From positions 868,983 through 932,982 of the forward strand of contig NC_036458.1 in assembly GCF_002775205.1 (NCBI RefSeq): a stretch of DNA of 64,000 nt. The letters run 5' to 3'. Of the stretch, positions 24,010 to 36,570 are shown one piece after another. Made by a program: the position numbers and the translations under genes. The notes beneath the pieces were generated by a model. That model was not told the DNA's origin and searched no databases. It saw only the letters and a list, made by a program, of their open reading frames with translations. The first letter of the stretch is position 1, and every line of letters starts with the position of its first letter. This DNA is from Xiphophorus maculatus (lineage: Eukaryota > Chordata > Actinopteri > Cyprinodontiformes > Poeciliidae).

Positions 24010-25610
24010 CATCGTTTTGTAATTCGTCAGTTGGATGAAGACAGCTTCCCCTCCTCCTCCTCTTCAGGGTGCAGCTCCTGAATTCCTCAGAACTTCACGT
24101 TTCATAACTCAGCCTCATAAACTGGATTGTCACTCAGCTGTCGCTTCTTACTTTGACGAGCAAACTGATTTATAAGCTCGTTTTACTTCCTGTAAAGCAG
24201 AAAATCTGAGCTGCAGTTCAGGGAAACATGGAAATATTTTTGATGGTTTATTTAGTTTAAATGTTTTTGTTTCAGGGATCAGGAAAGGCAGCGAGGTGAT
24301 GAGGAATGAGAGTCAAACTGTATGCAGACGATGCAGGTTATTATTTCACTGTTGAACATGTAAAACTGTGTTATGTCTCAACTCTGAAGGTTGCCATGTT
24401 GGGTGTGTGAGCCATTAATGGTGGGAATGCTACCTGGCACGCTACTGGCTGGCGATTAAAAGCAGCTGAACCCCCAAAAACAGAAATAATGATGACTGTA
24501 GCTGTTAGCTTCTGCTGCAGTGCTAACATCCTGTCCACTGTATGTTAAGGTTTATTTGGTATTTGAACTATTCGGTAGTTAGAAGTGTTTTTTGAGGACA
24601 TCTCCTGTATTTACAGATTTCTGTATTTTATTGATGGCTGTAATCTCTGAATCATTTAATCCTGGATCCACTGAATCATGATACTTCTGCTAATACGCTA
24701 ATAGTGGAGCTCATTTTCTGCCTAACATGTTTAGCGCACTTATCGTCTCTTAAATACATTTTTCATATAAATTGTAAAGTTCTAATTTGATAAACTTTCG
24801 GTTGAATAAAGTTCAACATCTGCGCTGTAGTTTTGGTTGTTGACTGTAGTTAGAAGTTTATATTCATGCTCTTATCAGGTTTACACCTGGCTTTAGCACT
24901 TTAGCATTAGCTCCTGTTAAATACCATGTTGATGTAGCGTGTTAGCAGGAATAAGATCATCGTTAGCGCTGTCGGCCTCTGATGGTAACCATGGGAACGC
25001 TGTGGAAGTAAACAGAAGAAGGAGGATTTCTCCTCCTGCACCACAAATGTCTGAAACGTTGATTTTAAAGGAAGAAGAGATTTATAACACAGCAGGGAGT
25101 CGACAGCCAGACCACCAAGGTGATCGGTTGGTTGTTTGTTTGTGAGCATAAAGTGAATCAGGTGTGCTGTCTGTGTCAGTGATCGCTCCTTCTGCTTCAG
25201 CAGAATGTTTTTTCCTTTGTGTCTGAGCTAAATGAAGGAGTGTTTGACTGCAAAGCTCTTCAGATGCTTCAACATCAGTCGCACAGAAGATTTCATTTCT
25301 CTTCATGAACATCATAAAAGCTAATTTAACAGATTTAAATGCTGTTCATATGACTCACCTCAGCTCTTAGCCTGAGCAGCAGAGAGAAGAGAAGCCAGCT
25401 GTGGGAACGGCCGAGACACGGAGGACAAGAACAAGACATGCAATGGTTTCATAGTCATGTGTTAGAACGGCCTAGTTCAAGCTTAAGCTTAAATCCAATG
25501 AAAATCAAACTTTTTGTTGATTTTCTCTGATAAAGAACAGGGACAAAGTTCAGCCTGTGGACAAAACTGATAGAGACAAAAACCTGCATCTGGACCCAGC
25601 CAGAGGTTGT
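24010..25610. other. Intergenic DNA, nothing recognised
   Basis: Only short frames without domains on either strand. Confidence 0.4.
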
Positions 25611-25617
25611 TCTGGCG

Positions 25618-25807
25618 CAGTGGAGCCCAAAGTCGGTTCTGGAGGCCCGGCATCCTGCCTGTTCTGGTCTCTCCCTGGTTTAACGCACCTGGATCCAATG
25701 ATGGATTGTTAGAGGCCTGAGAAGAACTTGGACCTGCTGTCTCCCATTCACCAGAGAGAAAATAAAACATGCTGCCGTCCCTCCAGGACCGACTCTGGAC
25801 ACCGCTG
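25618..25807. mobile_element. hAT-type MITE, second copy of the 23.3-kb family
   Basis: Left end CAGTGGAGCCCAAAGTCGGT; right end reverse-complemented CAGCGGTGTCCAGAGTCGGT. The interior shares CTCCCTGGTTTAACG and ACCTGGATCCAATGATG with the copy at 23255. More diverged; flanks TTCTGGCG and TTCTACAG match at 5 of 8. Confidence 0.6.
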
Positions 25808-26160
25808 TTCTACAGAATAAAAATGCATGCCACACTTTTCAGATTTTTATTTTTAAAAATGTTGAATTGTTTTCTTCCAACGTCATAAAGATGTTCTACT
25901 TTCTGTTGGTTCCTGGAAACCCTCCCCTCTGTGGCTCGGAGCCGGGTCCAGCCGCAGAGGTTCTGGAAGGATGTCGTCCTTCCAGGAGATTTTCCTGTTT
26001 GACACAAAGTGAGAAACAAGCAGGCTGTTAAACTCTGCAGCAGTTAATGTAATTACTCTGGCTGATCGTCGCCATGGAGACAAATCTGCAGCAGGTCAAA
26101 GGTCAGATGAATGCAGCACTGGAATCGGTTCCTTCTGTCAGATCACAACAAAAAATTAAT

Positions 26161-26190
26161 TATTACTAATTATTATTATTATTATTATTC
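26161..26190. repeat. (ATT)n microsatellite
   Basis: About eight to nine ATT units, first ones imperfect. Confidence 0.8.
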
Positions 26191-26804
26191 CAGTCAAATC
26201 ATCCTGCAAACAAACAGGATCTGAGTTCAGAGGAGAGAAATTCAACCAGGAATCAGGAGATCAAACTGAAGCCGTCTGTCAGAACCTTCAGAACCTTCAG
26301 AACCATCAGAACCAGGGCGGCTCCATGTTTGGGTGAGAACCAGATTATGTTCAGTTTCTCTGGTTCTACCTGCAGCTTGTTCCTCCTCCTCCTCTTCCTG
26401 CATCTCCCTGTTTTTACCTTATAAGGAAATGTTTACCTGCCGCTCAGTTTTCCCGTCTTCCTGTAAAATCGTCTCCAGCACCTGAAGCCTCAGGCTGTAA
26501 AGTCAGCAGCTCCGTTCTGAGCAGAGCGGAGGGAGAGCCAGTCGGGTCAGAACCTGAAGAGGCTTCAGTCGGTTTCTAACTGGACTTTAGTTCCTCAGTC
26601 CAGGTTTTGTGTCTGAACCTGGAGCCTGAAGCAGCTTTGAAGCTTCTCAGTGGTTCCTATAATCTGACTAAAACCTGATGAAGAACCAAGTCAAGTTGTT
26701 AAATATAGAGAAAATAATAAATCCAGGTTCTGGACCTTCATGTTGCTTCTGGTCAAGAATCTCATCAGATCTTCACCCTCTGAGAAGATGAGGTCAGAAA
26801 TGAC

Positions 26805-27277
26805 CCAACTCCAGTCCACTTGTCTAGTCCAAGTCCGGTTCGGTTGGTGAGGTGTGTATCCTAATCGACCTCTGACCTCTGGTCCTCAACTGGGTTCAGT
26901 TGAAGTGAACTCTGGTTCGGTTTGAATCTGAAAGCCAAGCGGACCAGAGCCTGCTCCAAAAGCAGGAAGTGGACTACAGCACAGGGCATTCTGGGTAAAT
27001 ACAACCAAAGCTAACATGCTAGCCTAGCGCTAGCAGCAGAAATGGCTCCTGGTCTTCAGCCAAAGACTAAAGAGAAAAATCTGACGCCTCCATCTTGTTT
27101 CCATCTGGTGAAACAGGAAGTTGCTCTCAGTGTCTTCAGAGGTTTTAATGTTGTTTCCTTCAGTGGTTCTTGGTGCAGCGCCCCCACAGGCTAGGAGGGG
27201 AACAGGTTGGTTTGGGTCAGAACCACAGCAGCTGGAGGTGGAGCAGATGGTGGAGTTCTGGTTGAACTGAATCCACC
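26805..27277 (-). repeat. Dispersed ~470-bp repeat family, copy B
   Basis: Inverted relative to copy A at 1.7 kb, with collinear similarity from CCAACTCC to AACTGAATCCACC. Contains the shared blocks CAGGGCATTCTGGGTAAAT and GACGCCTCCATCTTGTTTCC. Non-coding. Confidence 0.7.
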
Positions 27278-27527
27278 GGACCATCAGGAGAGAAACCAGC
27301 TAAAAGCAGGTGGAGAAGCAAATGATTAAGGTGTAGAATGACAGTTCCAGATCTGCCATCCTGCAGGTCTCTGGAGAGCACAAAGAAATAACCTGAAACA
27401 TGATGAGACCTGAAGATCTGCTGCTGGGTGGAGATCTGCTGTTACGGTTTCCACCAGAGGAATGTTGGTTGGTTTCCTCTGAAGCTCCAGATATCTGAAG
27501 AGATTTGATCTCAGTTTAACCACAACA

Positions 27528-29550
<2,023 letters not shown>

Positions 29551-29559
29551 GAGATTAAA

Positions 29560-29985
29560 CTCTGGAGCAATGGAAGTCCAGATTTACCCAGAGTTCCAGA
29601 GTGATGGGCGCATCAGGTAAGAAGAGAGGCAGGTGAAGTGATTACCCATCATGCCTAGTGCTGACTGTAGCAGGCTGTGGGGCAGTGCTATGATCTGGTG
29701 TTGCTGCAGGAGGTCGGGTCAAAGTTCAAAAACAGTATGCGCTCAAAACCGAAGTCAGCTGACTACCTGACGGCACGGGCATAGTCCAAGATTCCAATGC
29801 CAGGATTCATCTGGCCTAGATTATGAAAGGTTTCACTGAACATGGATCAGCTACCAGAGAGTCCAGACCTGAACCCAACGAGAGTCTTTGTGATGAGCTG
29901 GAGAAGGCTCTGTGCAGCGGTCAGACTCTGCCGTCATCAACGCAGTGGGGAAAAAGTAACGCAACACTGGATGGTGTCAAGAAAA
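29560..29985 (+). pseudogene. Degraded copy of the Tc1-like element at 59.7-60.9 kb
   Basis: Matches the middle and 3' part of that transposase gene in order, in opposite orientation: GATGGGCGCATCAGG, AAGAAGAGAGGCAGGTGAAG, ATCATGCCTAGTGC and AGTCCAGACCTGAACCCAA are shared. Several frameshifts and an internal deletion. No terminal repeats seen, so an old dead fragment. Confidence 0.8.
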
Positions 29986-30920
29986 TCCGAGCTCATCCCA
30001 CTTCCCCATGCTGGAGATTTTAGTTTAACAGTAATAATAAATAAAATTATCTTTAAAATGAATCACTCAAGTGACATCAAGGCCCAACAGTAGACTTAAG
30101 TGTCAATAAAATAAATCTGGTTGTGTGTGTTGTTTTTGTCTCCAGCAAACTTTGCTTTAATTCTACTTTTTTCTATCTAATCATAAGAAATCATAGTCAG
30201 TCAGAGAGAGTCATTAAACAGGAAAAGCAGGTTTCCTGAAAAAAGAGGAAGTTTCCAGCCTGCAGATTTATAAAAAATAGCTGAGACTATTCCTTATTTT
30301 AAAGCATGAAAGTTTTAAAGAATTAAATCTAAACATTTTGAGTAATTTGATAAGATTCAAAGTAAAATACTTATATTAATATTGGTTTACTTGTAATAAT
30401 ATTTACACGAACATTTGTGGGAACACTTACAAGAAAAACAAGTAACTGTAACTTTGGCATCAAATAATTAGAATCATGTATTATTCTTGGTTTCTTTTCA
30501 GAAAAACATCTGTAATAACTCACATTAGGATTATAATAAGTATAATTAATAAGTTATGGTTATAAAATCATAAATGAATGATAAATCAGAGAAGCTAAAG
30601 AAAATAAATGTGATATAAATGTGATTTTGACATTGAACTTGAAATGGTGTAAAAATGTGTAACTAATTAAACATCACTGATATGTTGGAGGTAGATGGTA
30701 GGTGAAAGGTGAAAGGTTAAGGGAAAAAGGGGAACTAACAGGAGAGCAGAGATGATCAACGCCTTATTTAGAAACAGATTGAACAACGTAAACGTTTCAG
30801 AGAAAATGTCGTGCAGGCAACAAATGTAGGAGGTTGAGCAACCCTGAGACATTAGCACAGACATCAGGACAAAATGTCTGTAAGACAGTGATGGATATGA
30901 GATCATCTGTCCAAGCAGAC

Positions 30921-30992
30921 AGCCAATGAAACAAGCACAGCAACAGTGCTAGCCAATGCAAACGCACCAAAAGGTGGATAAACCCTATAAAA
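30921..30992 (+). promoter_or_regulatory. Promoter-like cluster: two CCAAT boxes and a TATA box
   Basis: AGCCAATG occurs at 30921 and again at 30951, and TATAAAA at 30986-30992. This is classical pol II spacing on the plus strand. It may belong to a solo LTR or other repeat, as an AATAAA lies at about 31535, or to an unseen upstream exon of the gene at 36.6 kb. Confidence 0.4.
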
Positions 30993-30994
30993 GG

Positions 30995-32780
30995 TGGGAG
31001 CAAAAGAGGAACCTTTGGTTGGATCCTCCAGGCAGCTTCGAGCCAAGAGATGGACAAAGAACTCTGCAGCTGAAGAAGAGCCGGGGCCACGGAGTCGAAG
31101 ACTGTCCTGCTCATGGGGACCAACCCGTCAGCCCCACAACCTGTGGCTTCAAATCGCACTTCTCTCATCGGCTGGGTTCAGACCCCAAAGACAAAGACAA
31201 AGGCAAAGACAAAGAAGAAGAACTGGTGCCTTTTTTCCTGCCAGCACCAAGTCCTGTGTGACCTCACCATCCATGCGGAGAAGAAGCTCATCAGACCTGC
31301 GGAGATCCTGGCCTTCATCGATCAACATCTTCCTCCTGCTGCAGCACCTTCTTCGTCGTCGTGCCAGGTCTGGGGTTCGAGGCGCCAGGCTCCGTCCGTC
31401 TCTCTCAAAGGTTCCCTTTTTTAGTTCTCAGTGTCAGCAGTAGGGAAAGATAGACTAGATGATTGATTTTACTTATTTGATTATTTCTGCTACTGAATTA
31501 AGCTGTACTGACCCTTGCAAAAATGCCTTACTAATAAAATATTTAGCATAAAGAAAATCTAAAAGATGTTGTGGACATTCAGTTAATGAGTCACCTTAAA
31601 GTTCTTTGATGGTTGTAAAATAGCTGTGATGTTTGATTCTGGAGAGGAAGAAGTGGAAAATGTTTTTAGGTTGCTGGTAGCCCAAATTTAAAACGTCATC
31701 CTTGGGACTCGCCCGAGTCACTAAAACCTACCTGGTTCAATAACAAATGCAAGTTGTAAAATAGAGAAGGAGCGACCGTTAACAGGTGTGCTCTGTGAAA
31801 CTAGTTGGCTGTAGGCTGCTCAGTCTGGCTAATTCACAGGGGGAAGAAGGGTGGGACACCTGGATGTTGGCCGTCAGAAACCAGGCGAATCGTTTCTCGA
31901 AACCAGCTTAAACAGAGTTTACTTCAGTTCTGGACAGGATAAATCCCGGCAGATTTAGGAAACTCAATTAACCCGTTAGAAGGAGAGCTGGTAGCACATC
32001 TCCCCTCTCAGAAGAGGAAGTAGAGAGTGAGAGAGTAGAGACAGAAAGGAGGGGGGGGTGCAAATTATGATGTCAGAACAAATAAATGTTCTGACATTGC
32101 AGAAGCTTATTGGAACAACGACAGCAAATGCATGTCGTGATCAAAGCCAAAGGCGGTCCAAAAAATATTAAGAGTGTGGGATCTTTTCGTTTGGTGGCGT
32201 ATTTGTTTTGGCTAGAGAGAGTAGTAGCAATAACAACAGATCATATCTAACTGGAGGGCAGGAAGGCAAAGTAGAAGAGCAGAAAAAAGGATCCAGTTAC
32301 GTCATCCTGAGACGAGACGTCTGGATTTATTCAGGCAAGTTTCTTTACAGTAGAGATCCGTCCAGGGGCCTGACGTAGTTTAGGTCTCAGTAAGGTAGAG
32401 CAACTGCAACTTTAAAAAGATGGATAAAATATATCATTTTATTTAGAAAATATATCTGTTATTTTTTACAATGTTAGACAAAATATTAATACAGGTATTG
32501 ACAAAGTCTGTAAAGTGAAAAAGACATGAAGCATTCAGAGGGAGTGGCCCAGCGTCCTATGATGTGTGATGTCCTGCTGAGCTGAGACAACATTGACTCT
32601 GCACAACTCGGAGGAGCAGCTTTGAGGCTCTGGCCTCTCAGATGTTGAGGGTCAATTTCTTCCTGCAAAAACAAACTCTGGACACCTTGTTGGACCACAA
32701 GCCAGCTCTACGGTCAGCTGACGCAGTAAGCTTTTCCAAAACTTCTACTTTTACCTAACATTAAAACCACATGCTGCATG
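30995..32780. other. Sequence downstream of promoter-like cluster, unclassified
   Basis: Overlapping open frames at 30.95-31.44 kb are basic and Ser-rich without recognised domains. Possible solo LTR. Beyond 31.6 kb I see nothing. Confidence 0.3.
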
Positions 32781-33094
32781 AGGCTAAAATTATTCAGCTT
32801 GAGTGGATAGAGGAGCCTTTTTGCGGCGTTAGTTCGGTATTTGTATGGCCCATACGGCCCGGCTTCCTCTATTTTGCTATGTGGGGTTTTTATTCTCGCT
32901 TTGTTTGGGAAAGTGGGATGGGGGGAGAGGGGTAACTTTTTTGTTTGTTTTTCTTGTTCAAAAAGTATTTTACATGTTGCAATACATTGTCAGGCTAACA
33001 CATGAGTGCTTGGAGGCCATTCTGTTGAACATTTTCTGTGTACCATAACACGTCATTACAGGGCGGTGGCATAAACAGAGGCACAAACAGGTGT

Positions 33095-36000
33095 GGCATA
33101 AACAGGGCAGAGGCCATATTATTTCTTTCAAAAAGTTTCTGAAAAACAAAAGGCGAGAACGTCTCGCAGGAATTGAGACTGAATTGGCACACTTAGAATT
33201 TAACTACAAGTCCTCTAATGACCCTATGACTTTACAAAACATTTTTGCTCTAAAATATGAATATGACACCATCGTGTCCAGAAAGGTGCTTGATCAGTTG
33301 TTCAAAATTAAGCAGAAACACTTTGAGCTGAGTGATAAGCCCCACAGATTATTGGCTCGTCAACTGCCGGGTTTGCAGGCCAACAGGGCAATACATAAAA
33401 TTAAGTCCAGGACAGGAAAAATTATAACTGATCCAAAAGGTATAAATGACTCCTTTAAAGAATATTATGAATGACTGTACATGTCTAAGGCAAAAGGAAA
33501 TATCTCAAACTGGCTCAAAGATCTAAAGATGAGTGAAGCTGCTGGTGAGGCTCTTAATGCAGACATCACTGTGGAACAGATCCTGGATGTAATTAAAGCA
33601 TTCACCAAGGCCAAAGCCCCAGGGCCTGATGGGTTTGGTACTGAACTTTAGAAAAGATATGCCGAGAGGATCGCTCCTCTCCTTCGGAGGATGTTTACTC
33701 ATTCTCTTGATTCAGGTAAATTTCCCCCTACCATGTATGAAGCCAATATAACTTTAATATGTAAAGAAGGCAGGGAGGAGACGGAGCTTTCATCATACCG
33801 CCCTATTTCATTATTGAATTCTGACATTAAAATCTTCGCTAAAGTACTGGCAAATAGACTAAATAAACATATTTCCTCTATTATACACCCGGACCAAACG
33901 GGCTTTGTTCCTAATAGGTTCTCATTTTTTAATATCAGACGGTTAATGAACATTATGTATCATAAATATGACAGTAGGTTTCAGGGAGCGGCTCTTTGCC
34001 TTGATGCTGAAAAGGCATTTGACCAACTGGAGTGGCCCTACATCCTGACTGTACTTGAGGAGTTTGGGTTTGGTGATAAATTTGTGTCTTGGATTAAAAC
34101 AATGTATCCTCATCCATCTTCCTCTGTCCTTACAAACAGGACAAATCAGAGCCCTTTCTACTGCACCGGGGGACCCGTCAGGGTTGCCCCCTTAGCCCCT
34201 TGCTTTTCGCGGTCGCTATGGAGCCCCTCGCCATTAGTATTAGAAAACACCCCTTAATCAAACCGATTCAATTGGGAAACATTGACCATCACATTTCATT
34301 GTATGCTGATGATGTTGTGGTCTTCGTGTCACATCCTGAGCAGTCAGTGCCAGTTCTCCTAGACCTTATTCAGTCATTCGGTGAGATTTCAGGTCATACT
34401 ATTAACTGGCAGAAGAGTGAATATATGTCACTAGGTGTAAGCCTCACTTCCGACTTCTTAGATAACCTATTATTTAAAATAACGGACAAACTGAAATATC
34501 TTGGGGTTATTCTGCCAAAGGACCCTAAACAAATTTTCAAATTGAATTTTTTGGAAAAAGTGGAGAATCTTCGGAAAGACACTGATAAATGGAGAACACT
34601 TCCTCTGTCGATGATGGGCCATATAAATGCTATTAAAATGGTGTCCTTACCTACATTTTTATATCTTTTTCAGGGTCTGCCTATTTTTTTAACAAAGGCT
34701 TTTTTAAAATCATTAGACTCAATAATCCTGCCTTTTGTTTGGGGCTTTAAAGCCCATAGAATATCAAAAACTCACTTACATAAACCAACAGAGATGGGAG
34801 GATTGGGATTACCCTGTTTTCAGCATCATTACTGGGCAGCGAATGCAAGAGCCCTGGTATACTGGCAGGAAGGTGATGCTCAAGAATTGTCTGCAAACTC
34901 CCCCCCATGGGCGGCCATTGAAAGAAGTGGTGTTACTGACAGCTCTCTTCTCTTCGCAGCACCGATATCTCCCGCCATTAGTGGGGTAAGTAATTTGATC
35001 TTTTTAAATTCTGTGAAAATATGGAAACAAATTAAGTTGCACTGTAAGTTACCGGAGACCTCAGTTCATGCCCCAGTTTACTGTAACCATGCTTTTCCCC
35101 CATCACTATCGGATACGTCCTTTAAAAACTGGAGACTGAAAGGCCTTAATACTCTGAAAAACTTGTACATTAACAAAAAGTTTGCTTCATTTGCCGAAGA
35201 GCTATTTTTCTCTTCCGGATACGGATTTCTTCAGATATTTGCAAGTTAGAAACTATGTTCGAACTAATATTCCAAATTTCATATCTCTCCCAGAAGAAAA
35301 TAAATTATGCAAAATTCTGCTGGGCTCTCCAGGATCGAAAAAGTTAATCATGAGTTTTGTTGGTGTCTTTGCAGAGCAAATGAACTTTACCACAGACTCC
35401 TTGAGGGCTGCATGGGAGGAGGAGCTGGGTTTGTGGATCGGGAGTGAGGTCTGGGAGTGAGGTCTGGGAGTGAGGTCTGGGAGTGAGGTCTGGGAGTGAG
35501 GTCTGGGAGGATTCGGATCCTCTATCAATGTAAGACTCCAGTTAATTCAGTTCAAGGTGTTTCATAGAATTCACTATTCTAAAGTTAAACTGCACAGAAT
35601 ATTTCCTTCGACATCTTCAAAGTGTGATAAATGTAAGTCTGCGGATGGCTCCCTGTCTCATTTGTTCTGGACATGCCCCAAGCTCTTTCATTATTGGTGT
35701 GAGATTTTCAACTTGTTTTCTAAGGTTTATGGATGCGCGTTGGTTCCTGACCCCCAGGCTGCATTGTTTGGATGCTCTCCTTCTTTGAGGAACTGCAGCA
35801 TTTCTATGCAAACGACGGTGGTGTATGGAATGGTAATAGCCAAAAAAGTAATATTGAGACTTTGGAAAACTGACAAAGTTCCTCAGTTTAAAATGTGGTT
35901 GAGCGACTTTACTGAGATTCTCCATTTGGAGAAGCTACGATATGATGTTGTGGGTTTTTCTAATAAGTTCTGTAGTATCTGGCACCCGGTTTTGGACCAT

Positions 36001-36363
36001 CTTTCTCGATCCAAGGTCGACCCCGACACTCGCTCAGTTTCTTAGTATGCCACCTTACGGACAGGTAATACCATCCTTAAGCAGAAATTGTACTCAATGA
36101 AGTGTAATCAACTCTCTGGATAATTTTCCTGACTTGCTGTTATTAATTTTTGTTTCTTTTTTGTGGTTATTGTACGTCTTTATTTTTATTACTAGATTGA
36201 TAAGAGTATACTGCTTTCATACAGGATTTTGTTGCATACATGCGTGTGTATGTAAGTCTCCGCGAATATGTGTATATGTATATATATATGCTTCATACTC
36301 TCATGTATGATTTATGTATGTTATATTCTGAAAACCTAATAAATATATATATATTAAAAAAAA
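33095..36363 (+). pseudogene. 5'-truncated, inactivated L1/Tx1-like LINE
   Basis: Pieces of a LINE ORF2 lie in order on the plus strand. The segment before the RT starts at 33.1 kb (RGHIISFKKFLKNK). RT follows with SSYRPISLLNSDIKIFAKVL, the FDQLEWPY helix region and the catalytic YADD (SLYADDVVVF, about 34.3 kb). The C-terminal Cys motif is HLFWTCPKLFHYW. In-frame stops near 33472 and 33650, a frame change near 34200 and a 13-bp tandem insertion at 35440-35510 break it. The endonuclease domain is absent. It ends after an AATAAATATATAT stretch and A-run at about 36363. ATTCAGCTT occurs near 32790 and again just after the tail, a possible target-site duplication. Confidence 0.85.
35440..35512. 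repeat. 13-bp tandem repeat inside the L1
   Basis: About five units of GGGAGTGAGGTCT. It shifts and replaces coding sequence of the LINE, so it arose after, or contributed to, its death. Confidence 0.85.
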
Positions 36364-36560
36364 TATTCAGCTTAGAATGTCATATCTGAGTGCATGATTA
36401 TTCATATGATTAAATACCAACAACCAGAACTTTACCTCTCTGGGTTCTTCTTATCGCTCATTCTGGGCTCAAACATCAGTGATGTGTTTCCTGCTTTAAA
36501 TGAAGCTTTCCATAATCTGTGTTTTATACAATGGTGCTGATTTACTGTTCCTTGTTTATG

Positions 36561-36568
36561 TGTTGCAG
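36561..36568 (+). promoter_or_regulatory. Splice acceptor just before the start codon
   Basis: TGTTGCAG preceded by a pyrimidine-rich tract; the exon begins CC-ATGG. The paralog at 56.26 kb has the same arrangement (CCTCAG, TC-ATGG), which supports both starts. Confidence 0.7.
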
Positions 36569-36570
36569 CC

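Noticed and set aside
30956-31443. Three overlapping frames of 100-149 codons
   Set aside because: None has a recognisable domain; mutual overlap suggests chance openness of GC-richer DNA. Kept only as an unclassified region.
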